Shown here piece by piece: positions 27,031 through 34,050 of a stretch of DNA of 64,000 nucleotides. Positions within the stretch are counted from its first letter, which is position 1. The number at the start of each line of letters is the position of its first letter. The position numbers and the translations under genes were made by a program. Under the pieces are notes generated by a model. That model was given only the letters and a program-made list of their open reading frames with translations. It had not been told where the DNA came from and did not search any database. Source of the DNA: an uncultured bacterium (GTDB lineage: Bacteria > CSSED10-310 > CALFER01); the NCBI GenBank assembly GCA_937951895.1, contig CALFER010000084.1, forward strand, positions 1 to 64,000, written 5' to 3'.

Positions 27031-27120
27031 GCGATCACAAGGATGGCGATCACGAGGAGGGTGATCACGAGGAGGGCGATCACGAGGAGGGCGATCACGA
27101 GGAGGGCGATCACGAGGATC
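27031..27120 (+). repeat. Tandem repeat: six 15-bp units
   Basis: Six units of GCGATCACGAGGAGG stand head to tail, with the first, third and sixth slightly changed. The unit is a multiple of three, so all frames stay open on both strands, but I see no gene here. The array lies between the start of tadA and the promoter of the BNR-type gene. The region 26995-27226 holds nothing else besides that promoter. Confidence 0.9.
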
Positions 27121-27177
27121 GCCCTTGCTTTACTTACTATGTATGGGTGTGACACGGGTACGGACGAGGACGCCGGC

Positions 27178-27206
27178 TGGACGTTCCCGGGCACAATCGA
27201 TACAAT
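27178..27206 (+). promoter_or_regulatory. Possible promoter of the Ycf48/BNR-like gene
   Basis: TGGACG (27178-27183) and TACAAT (27201-27206) are 17 bases apart. The -10 ends 20 bp before the start codon, which leaves a short leader with GGAGG. Confidence 0.45.
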
Positions 27207-27226
27207 TTCCCAAATGGAGGAAACCC

Positions 27227-29842
27227 ATGAAACGATACTGGCTTCCGATCTGCGCGATCCTCATCTACTGTTCGACCGCACCTGTCTTCTCCGCCTGGAC
27301 GATCTCCCATCGAGGCGATTTCCCGATGCATATCCGTTGCGCGGCCTATTCTCCGGATGGAACGCATCTCGTGGCCGCGGGACAGGACGGGATCATCCTG
27401 CGATCGGCGGACGGCGGGGCAAATTTCACCATGATTCAGACCTCAACCTCGAAAGATCTCAACAGCATCGCCTGGCAGAATGAAACAACGATCTGGATCG
27501 CCGCGGGGGATCAGTCGGGATGGAATTCGAGCGGCGCGCTGATTCGATCGACCGATACCGGCCTCACATGGACGACCCGTATCGACAATCACACCGTCCG
27601 GCTGATGTCGGTCGGATTCCTGGATCCATTGAATGGCTGGGTTGGAAAGCCGGACAGCGCGTTTCTGAGAACGACGGACGGCGGGGCGAGTTGGGCGGAT
27701 GTCGACATTACCCTGAGCGATGTTTCCACGGCCGGCCTGACGTTTCTCGACAGCACGACCGGGTTCACACCCGAGTCCGTTTTCGCGTTCGATCTCTATC
27801 GCACGACCGACGGCGGGGTGAATTGGGACGATGTCTATTCGGATACCCTCGGTTCGATCGTGGGCATCACATTTCCATCGGCATCCGACGGAAGGCTCGC
27901 GTCGGTCAAACAGGTCGCTCGCAGCACGAACGGCGGGGCGAGTTGGACCGCGGTCGCACAGCACACCGACGCCTGGCTGTACGGACTGGACTTCGCGGAC
28001 CCCTCGACGGGCTGGATCGCCGGGCACCACGACACGATCGGCGACTATTCACCCCTCATCCGCAAGACGACGGATGGAGGGATTTCGTGGGCGGAACAGA
28101 ACATTGTCGGTGCGACCATCCTGAGCGGGATTCGTGCATTCGATGCGACCCGGCTGGCGGCATTCGGCAGTTTCGGGTATCTGTTCACGACGGGTGACGG
28201 CGGTGAGACATGGGAGCGGATTCCGGAAACGACCTCCGAGAATTTTCACCGGATCCGGATGACGGATGCGATGAACGGGTGGGGCGTCGGGGAGCCTTCG
28301 GCGATCCGGAAAACGACGGATGGGGGCGAGACGTGGACACAGATTGGCGGCGTGTGGGATAACGGCGATCTCAACGAGATTCTCGATGTGGACGGAACGA
28401 CGATGATTGCCGCCGGGACGACGATTCTCCTGACCAGCAGCGATGGCGGGACGACGTGGTCGCGGATGAGCCAGGTCGTGCCGTATGCGAGCGGGATCCA
28501 TTTCACCAGCGCATCGACGGGGTGGATCGGCGGGCGATACGGGATTTACTACACGACTGACGGCGGGGCGAGTTGGGAGATTCAGGCCGGGATGGGATAC
28601 GGCGGGGTGTATGACATCGAGTTCGTCAGTCCGAGCGTTGCCTTTGCCGTTGCGGGGCTGTCGACGGTGTTTCGATCGACCGATGGCGGACAGTCGTGGC
28701 AGAACATTCACAGTCATGGGATCAATAATTATTTAAGAGCGCTCTGTTTTGCGGATGCGCAGCACGGGTGGGCGGTCGGTGAGGCTTATCCGACGAATGA
28801 GGCGATCATTCTGGCGACGACGGATGGCGGGGCGAGCTGGTTCGCTCAGGACAGCAACGTCGATGCGGATCTGTATGATGTCTATTTCTGGAATGCGACC
28901 CGAGGCATTGCGGTGGGTGAAGGCGGGGTGATTCTTGAGACGACGAACGGAGGGGCGAGTTGGACGGGAACGGCGAGTCCCGTGACCAGTACGCTCCGGT
29001 CAATCGAGGCTCTTCCGGGAGGCGCGGTGTGGCTGGCGGGCGATTGGAGCACCCTATTAACTGAAGGGGGCACCACGACCCCGACTCCGGCACCGAGTGC
29101 GACGGCATCGAGAACGCCGACTGCGACGCAGACGATTCCACCAACGCTGACACCGACACGAACAGCGACTCCAAGTCCGATAGCGACCCGGACCCCGACA
29201 TCCACGGTGACCCCTGATCCCACTTCGACCGGCACAGCGATACCGACGTCCACGCCGACTCCCGTCAATACGGCAACCGCGTCAGCCACACCAACCGGCA
29301 CAGGGACATGGACCGCCACCCCATCCGCCACCCCGTCACCGACCCAAACACACACCCAAATACCTTCTCATACTCCCAGTCAAACGCCGACCCAGCCACC
29401 CACACCGACGGCCTCCTTCACGCCTCAACCAACCCGGACGCCGTCGGCGACACCAACAACTGCCCGGCCACTGGGGGTGCGGATCGAGCTGCCCACGCTG
29501 ACCGTGCATCCCGGCGAGGAATTTTACGTGAGGGGATATCTGGACAATCCGGGGGCTGCACTTGAGGACGTCCCGGTATTCTTCGTGCTGGATGTATATG
29601 GATCTTACTGGTTCTGGCCTTCATGGATTCCCTATGCGCCGCCGGGCAGCACGGCGATCGATTACCAGGTGATGGATGTTCCTTCGGGCACCGAAACCAT
29701 CGAGGTGATTGCGTTATTCACTTGGCCGGATACTGGAGGCGGCAGCGCGAGCGGGATCAGGTTTTACGGCGCGATGCTGGACGAAACCATGACAGGTCTG
29801 CGTGGCGACCTGGCTGTCGTCACCTGGGGATACAGTCAATAA
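27227..29842 (+). CDS. Secreted Ycf48/BNR-like propeller protein with Thr/Pro linker and shared C-terminal domain
   Basis: The protein has 871 residues; the start ATG at 27227 follows GGAGG at six bases. Signal peptide about 1-23. More than ten repeats of the type T-x-D-G-G-x-S/T-W (TTDGGASW, STNGGASW, TTDGGETW, STDGGQSW) alternate with GWxxG motifs, as in Ycf48-like and sortilin propellers (about 30-610). A long linker of Thr, Pro, Ser and Ala (about 616-748) leads to the terminal domain (about 750-871) with FVLDVYGSYWFWPSW, FTWPD and GIRFYGAM. The protein is probably displayed outside the cell. The repeated codons of the propeller give near-identical DNA blocks (GACGGCGGGGCGAGTTGG), so the gene is prone to recombination. 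Confidence 0.9.
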   Translation: MKRYWLPICAILIYCSTAPVFSAWTISHRGDFPMHIRCAAYSPDGTHLVAAGQDGIILRSADGGANFTMIQTSTSKDLNSIAWQNETTIWIAAGDQSGWNSSGALIRSTDTGLTWTTRIDNHTVRLMSVGFLDPLNGWVGKPDSAFLRTTDGGASWADVDITLSDVSTAGLTFLDSTTGFTPESVFAFDLYRTTDGGVNWDDVYSDTLGSIVGITFPSASDGRLASVKQVARSTNGGASWTAVAQHTDAWLYGLDFADPSTGWIAGHHDTIGDYSPLIRKTTDGGISWAEQNIVGATILSGIRAFDATRLAAFGSFGYLFTTGDGGETWERIPETTSENFHRIRMTDAMNGWGVGEPSAIRKTTDGGETWTQIGGVWDNGDLNEILDVDGTTMIAAGTTILLTSSDGGTTWSRMSQVVPYASGIHFTSASTGWIGGRYGIYYTTDGGASWEIQAGMGYGGVYDIEFVSPSVAFAVAGLSTVFRSTDGGQSWQNIHSHGINNYLRALCFADAQHGWAVGEAYPTNEAIILATTDGGASWFAQDSNVDADLYDVYFWNATRGIAVGEGGVILETTNGGASWTGTASPVTSTLRSIEALPGGAVWLAGDWSTLLTEGGTTTPTPAPSATASRTPTATQTIPPTLTPTRTATPSPIATRTPTSTVTPDPTSTGTAIPTSTPTPVNTATASATPTGTGTWTATPSATPSPTQTHTQIPSHTPSQTPTQPPTPTASFTPQPTRTPSATPTTARPLGVRIELPTLTVHPGEEFYVRGYLDNPGAALEDVPVFFVLDVYGSYWFWPSWIPYAPPGSTAIDYQVMDVPSGTETIEVIALFTWPDTGGGSASGIRFYGAMLDETMTGLRGDLAVVTWGYSQ

Positions 29843-29850
29843 CCCAGCAG

Positions 29851-30003
29851 CGGCGGGCCTCCGTGCCCGCCGGCAAAGAAACGGGTCTGTACTCTCATAC
29901 GGCCTCCGTGCCCGCCGGCAGGGACGCCGGCGGCTTCTGCGCCCACCGGCAGGGACGCCTTAGGGTCATAATTCGCATTGCCCGCCGGCAGGGACGCCGG
30001 CGG
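29851..30003. repeat. Cluster of GC-rich palindromic intergenic repeats
   Basis: Four related copies lie at about 29851-29874, 29903-29934, 29943-29960 and 29981-30003. The core is CCGCCGGC-AGGGAC-GCCGGCGG, a perfect 8-bp stem with a 6-base loop; a second hairpin type is GGCGGGC-CTCCGT-GCCCGCC. Translation of such units gives meaningless Val-Pro-Ala-Gly-Arg-Asp strings, so I do not call a gene. This looks like a dispersed REP-type family. Confidence 0.75.
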
Positions 30004-30011
30004 CTATTTTT
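29982..30011 (+). terminator. Possible intrinsic terminator formed by the last palindromic repeat
   Basis: The perfect 8-bp GC stem (29982-29989 with 29996-30003) is followed by CTATTTTT. It would stop transcription from the BNR-type gene just before the -35 box at 30016. Confidence 0.5.
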
Positions 30012-30015
30012 GTGC

Positions 30016-30044
30016 TTGACAGCTCCTTGTTCTATTCTTATATT
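30016..30044 (+). promoter_or_regulatory. Strong sigma70-type promoter of the GntR-ABC operon
   Basis: TTGACA (30016-30021) and TATATT (30039-30044) are separated by exactly 17 bases. It lies 44 bp before the start codon of the GntR-type regulator. Confidence 0.8.
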
Positions 30045-30065
30045 GTATTAGTAGAGTGGTACAAT
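30042..30065. promoter_or_regulatory. Probable GntR(YtrA)-type operator
   Basis: The inverted repeat ATTGTA-N12-TACAAT overlaps the -10 box and the likely transcription start. TGTA-N12-TACA is a plausible palindrome for a dimeric winged-helix repressor. Its position predicts autorepression of the operon by the first gene product. Confidence 0.65.
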
Positions 30066-30087
30066 CACTCAAAGAAAGGAGGCTGCG

Positions 30088-30504
30088 ATGTTCCTGAAGA
30101 TCGATCCGAAATCCGGGACGCCGGTCTATCTGCAGATCATCGAGCAGATCAAGTCTCAGATCGCATCGGGACGACTGCGGATCGGCGATCGCCTGCCCAC
30201 TGTCAGGGATCTCGCCGTGGATCTCAGAGTCAACCCCAACACGGTTTCGAAAGCCTATCGCGAACTTGAGCGCGACAACGTGCTCGAAGGCCGCCCCGGC
30301 ATCGGCAGTTTCGTGTCGGGCAAAGTGTCCGGTCTCGTTTTGAAACGCAAGGAAGAGGAAGTCCGGAGGCACATGGAGCGGGCGGTCGTCGAGGCCTACC
30401 ATCTTCAATTACAGAGGCGCCAGATCACCGGAATCTTCACTGAAACGCTGGATGGCATCTATCCGCCGGAGGGAGCGGAAGGGGGAAAGGGAGGCAGAAC
30501 ATGA
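30088..30504 (+). CDS. GntR family transcriptional regulator, YtrA subfamily
   Basis: The protein has 138 residues. The winged helix-turn-helix of the GntR family covers about 10-75: GTPVYLQIIEQIKSQIASG, then LPTVRDLAVDLRVNPNTVSKAYRELE and a wing with GIGSFVSG. The short C-terminal helical tail (about 60 residues) without a ligand domain is typical of YtrA-type repressors of ABC transporters. The ATG at 30088 has an excellent AAAGGAGG. The last four bases overlap the ABC ATPase gene. It very likely binds the palindrome at 30042-30065. Confidence 0.93.
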   Translation: MFLKIDPKSGTPVYLQIIEQIKSQIASGRLRIGDRLPTVRDLAVDLRVNPNTVSKAYRELERDNVLEGRPGIGSFVSGKVSGLVLKRKEEEVRRHMERAVVEAYHLQLQRRQITGIFTETLDGIYPPEGAEGGKGGRT

Positions 30505-31391
30505 GCAATTCCGTGATTTCCACTGAGAGACTGGGGAAACGGTACGGGCGGCGATGGGCCGTCGAGAATCTCACGATGAACATGCCTCGCGGAGCGGTCA
30601 TGGCGTTTCTGGGGCCCAATGGAGCCGGGAAAACAACCACCATCCGGATGCTGCAGAATCTCGTGCGCCCGGATCGAGGCTCCGGCACGGTCCTTGGATT
30701 GGATATCACCCGTTCCGGTCCCGATATCCGCCGCCTGATCGGATATGTTCCCGAGCGTCCGCACATGATCGACTGGATGACGATCGACCGGATTCAGGCG
30801 TTCACGGCATCCTTTTATCCGACCTGGGATGGTGCGTATGCGCGGGAACTGACCACCCGGTTCAATCTTCGTCCGGAATCGAAGATCAAGTCTCTGTCAC
30901 GAGGCGAAGAAGCCAAGCTCGCGCTGCTCCTGGCACTCGCGCACCGTCCCGAATTGCTGATTCTCGACGACGCGACCGCCGGAATCGATCCCGGTGCGCG
31001 CCGCGAGATTCTCGAAACCGTCATCGCCCACATGCATCAGGAAGGCACCTCGATCTTCTTCGCCACCCACCTGGTACACGAAGTCGAAGGTCTCGTCACG
31101 ATCGTCGCGGTCTTCAATCAGGGGCATCTCACCCGCCAGGCTCCGATCGACGAGTTGAAACGATCGATCCGCAGGATCCAGTTCAGGTCGGACGCCGAGA
31201 TCCCCTCACCCCCGGCAGGGATCGATATTCTGATGCGGAAGCGGATCGGTGCAATCGAGGATCTCGTGGTGGAATGCCCGGCGCTCGAGACGATCGAATC
31301 ATTCGCAAACGCCAACCATACAACAGCGGATGAGGTATCACTGGAAGATATTTATCTCGCGCTCACCGCCCCGGGAAGAGGCACATCATGA
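30501..31391 (+). CDS. ABC transporter ATP-binding protein
   Basis: The protein has 296 residues. Walker A is GPNGAGKTTTIRML (about residues 37-50), the signature is LSRGEEAKLAL, Walker B is LLILDDATAGIDP and the switch His is in FATHLVHE. The residue after the Walker B aspartate is Asp, not the usual catalytic Glu. The C-terminal 80 residues form a small extra domain. It powers export or removal of an unknown substrate together with the two permeases that follow. It is joined by four-base ATGA overlaps to the regulator and to the first permease. Confidence 0.93.
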   Translation: MSNSVISTERLGKRYGRRWAVENLTMNMPRGAVMAFLGPNGAGKTTTIRMLQNLVRPDRGSGTVLGLDITRSGPDIRRLIGYVPERPHMIDWMTIDRIQAFTASFYPTWDGAYARELTTRFNLRPESKIKSLSRGEEAKLALLLALAHRPELLILDDATAGIDPGARREILETVIAHMHQEGTSIFFATHLVHEVEGLVTIVAVFNQGHLTRQAPIDELKRSIRRIQFRSDAEIPSPPAGIDILMRKRIGAIEDLVVECPALETIESFANANHTTADEVSLEDIYLALTAPGRGTS

Positions 31392-33415
31392 AGCCCTCCG
31401 GCACAACACAGAGAAGCGTGCTGACACCGATCAGGGCGTTACTCGGGAAGGAACTGCGCGAGCAGTGGGCGGCTCCAGCGCTGGGCCTGTTCGGTCTCGT
31501 CATGTTCCTGATCATCGTGCTCAGCATGTCAATCCGGATCGGTTTTCACGAGGCATTCAAAGAGGAACCCCTGTTCACATGGATGGTTTTTCTGGGTACG
31601 TTCATCGTCATCACCGCGTTTGCGGGCGGGCTGACGTCGGATCGATCCGTCAACGGTGATTCCATGGTCGCGATGCTGCCTGTCCGACCGGAACTGGTCT
31701 GGACGGTCAAGATCATCGTGGCGCTGGTCGCATCGACGCTGGCCCTGATGATCATCGCCATTCCGTCGATCCTGATGGGCATCAGAGTGACCGCATTGAG
31801 TTTCCAGCATCGATTCCAGCTCATGGCGGAGCATTTCTATCTGGTTGCATTTCTGGGACATCTCGTCGCGGCATCTCTGGTCGCGGGAGCGCTGTTCAAG
31901 CGGCCGATCGGGGCTTTCACCGGGAGTCTCACGGGGCTGGCCGGCATGATGATGATCGATGTCGCTCTGACGCGATTGAGCATGATTCCCATGGAGTTGT
32001 TTCGATCGGCCCGGATCGCCGTCTGGTTGATTCTGGCGATCCTGTCGCTGTGGCTCTTCAGGCTGCGTCTGAGGGGACGCCGGGGCAGCTTGATGGCTGT
32101 CTCGATCGCACTGGCGCTGTGTGTCATTTTCGCGGGCGTTTTGGGTCGGGGAGCATACATGTCGCATTACTACGGTGACTTGCCGGACGTCGAGACTCGC
32201 CTGTCCGGCATTCGAACCGGAGCGGATCGTCTGCTGCAGAAGGGGTATATTCCGATCAAAGCGCCGGATTCGGGAGAATGGTCGGGGTGGAGCATGCCCG
32301 CGCGGATCCGCGAAATCGCGTCTTCCCGGGATATTCTCGTCACACGACGATTCGATTCCCTTTTCAGCGTTTCCATGTCCGGCCGCTATGTTCCGATCGT
32401 ACGTTTTTCCATCCTGTCACCCTGGCAGATGATCCGGTTGTTCTTTTCATCGCACCGCGCAGGCTATCGTTCCGATCTCCGCATCGATGACCTGCTTGAT
32501 TTCGTGCTTTTCGACATGACCACGCATTCGACGCATCCCGTTCTCGTGCCGGAAACCCTGGACATCTGGCCGATGGATATGATTCCGCTCGAGAACGACA
32601 CCTTTCTGGTCACGTGGTTCGAGCGGATGGGGGATCGCACGACCGGATTCGGCAGACTCGATGCCGGAACCGGAAGGCTCGACATCATCGAAACGGGCTG
32701 GAAGGGCTATCTCTGGGTGTCCGATGCACGCGACAAGATTCTGAAATGGGAGTCGGTCTCGCCGAGCAAGCCGGAGGGCTATCCGGAAGGACTGGTGTAT
32801 TACGATGTGCGCACCGGCACATGGGTTCATCAGGCTCATTCGCTCGACACGCCGGTCCTGTCACCGGACGGGATGTACGCGGTGCGGGGGATCCGAACAG
32901 CCGACGGATCGGGATGTCATCTCACGGTCAGCGGGACCGGAAGCGACATACTTCTGAACGATGTTTTCATGCGGTGCCGTGATCTGATTGAATCGTATGT
33001 TCAATGGACTCCCGACAGCCGGCATCTCGTGATTCTGGCCAGGGACGCCGCCGACCGACCACGGCTGGTCGTCTGGACACCGGAATCCGGATCGCTGACG
33101 ACACTGCTGGATGATATCGACGAGGGTTGCGGGGATCTGACGGTGTTTGAATTGAAGGTATCTCCCGATGGACGCCGGCTGGCGGGAGCGCGACCTCGAC
33201 GGGAACCGGCAGGCGGCGAGGCAGGGAAAGCCCGGTCCGCATTCATGGTCGACATGGAAGGGCGGACGCACCACGAACTGCCCGGCGAGGGAAAGCCGTA
33301 TGGCTGGCTGGATTCCAATCGGTGTCTGATCGATGACCCGGACGGCATTCTGGTCTGGTCCGGCGACGACGGAACGGTATCCCCCTTGTTCAGGGGATCG
33401 GGGAGGGACTCATGA
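31388..33415 (+). CDS. ABC-2 type permease with large C-terminal soluble domain
   Basis: The protein has 675 residues. About seven membrane helices lie in the first 262 residues (for example GLFGLVMFLIIVLSMSIRI and VFLGTFIVITAFAGGL), as in ABC-2 permeases. The remaining 410 residues are soluble and beta-rich, with propeller-like repeats (WTPDSRHLVILARD and VSPDGRRLAGARP). Known YtrC-type permeases lack such a domain in my recollection. The domain is probably outside the membrane and may bind the transported or sensed compound. Start and end overlap the neighbouring genes by four bases each, which shows strict co-translation. Confidence 0.8.
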   Translation: MKPSGTTQRSVLTPIRALLGKELREQWAAPALGLFGLVMFLIIVLSMSIRIGFHEAFKEEPLFTWMVFLGTFIVITAFAGGLTSDRSVNGDSMVAMLPVRPELVWTVKIIVALVASTLALMIIAIPSILMGIRVTALSFQHRFQLMAEHFYLVAFLGHLVAASLVAGALFKRPIGAFTGSLTGLAGMMMIDVALTRLSMIPMELFRSARIAVWLILAILSLWLFRLRLRGRRGSLMAVSIALALCVIFAGVLGRGAYMSHYYGDLPDVETRLSGIRTGADRLLQKGYIPIKAPDSGEWSGWSMPARIREIASSRDILVTRRFDSLFSVSMSGRYVPIVRFSILSPWQMIRLFFSSHRAGYRSDLRIDDLLDFVLFDMTTHSTHPVLVPETLDIWPMDMIPLENDTFLVTWFERMGDRTTGFGRLDAGTGRLDIIETGWKGYLWVSDARDKILKWESVSPSKPEGYPEGLVYYDVRTGTWVHQAHSLDTPVLSPDGMYAVRGIRTADGSGCHLTVSGTGSDILLNDVFMRCRDLIESYVQWTPDSRHLVILARDAADRPRLVVWTPESGSLTTLLDDIDEGCGDLTVFELKVSPDGRRLAGARPRREPAGGEAGKARSAFMVDMEGRTHHELPGEGKPYGWLDSNRCLIDDPDGILVWSGDDGTVSPLFRGSGRDS

Positions 33416-34023
33416 GCATCATGATGAAAGAGTTACGTGAACTTGCCCCGGCGGGTGCGGTGGGGCTGATCGTCGTGGCATTGCTGTTGTCTCTGTCGGC
33501 TCACTATGTCATCCCGGGGAGTCTCGATTCGCATGCAAAACCCGATGAACGCGAGGTGTTATGGGCGAATATGGCCTTTTTCGCCGCCGCCTTGCTCTGC
33601 CTTGGGATCGGAACAGCCTCGACCGCGTACGATCGTGAAGTCGGGGCCTGGCAGTTCATCGCCGCACTTCCGGTGTCTCATCGGCGAATCTGGTTCGAGA
33701 AAACCCTGACCGCGGCGGTAGTCTGCGGACTCCTCATCCCGATTGCAGGGTGGTTCCGGCCGGATCACGATGCGTCCACTTTATGGGGTCAGTACGGGTT
33801 GCTGACGGTTGCGTTTGCCGCCGGCAATCTGATGGGGCTGACCATGCCGGGATTCATCAATGCCGCGGCTTCAGGGGCCACCTTTGCGTTTTCGGCGGCC
33901 GCCATCGGAATCATCTTTTTCGAGAATCGCTGGGCCGGTCCCGGTGCGATTCACGCTGGAATCCTGGCTGCGGCTGCATTATTGTTGATCCTGGCCGCCG
34001 GAAAGTCCGGGAGGCAGCCATGA
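33412..34023 (+). CDS. ABC-2 type permease, small subunit
   Basis: The protein has 203 residues and about six membrane helices (GAVGLIVVALLLSLSAHYVI, MAFFAAALLCLGIGTAS and others). The motif AYDREVGAWQFIAALPVSHRRIW resembles the 'E-x-x-x-G-x-x-x-x-L-x-x-P-x-S-R' motif of ABC-2 membrane subunits. It is smaller than its partner and has no soluble domain. It overlaps the upstream gene by four bases and precedes the peptidase gene by 27 bp. Confidence 0.82.
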   Translation: MSIMMKELRELAPAGAVGLIVVALLLSLSAHYVIPGSLDSHAKPDEREVLWANMAFFAAALLCLGIGTASTAYDREVGAWQFIAALPVSHRRIWFEKTLTAAVVCGLLIPIAGWFRPDHDASTLWGQYGLLTVAFAAGNLMGLTMPGFINAAASGATFAFSAAAIGIIFFENRWAGPGAIHAGILAAAALLLILAAGKSGRQP

Positions 34024-34050
34024 GATCGTTCCATTCCAGCGAGGTTCATC

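Noticed and set aside
27031..27120. CRISPR array
   Set aside because: The units are 15 bp and directly adjacent, with no spacers, and no cas genes are near.
29843..30051. Continuation of a coding frame after the BNR-type gene
   Set aside because: The open frame here only translates the GC-rich palindromic repeats; there is no start signal and no domain.
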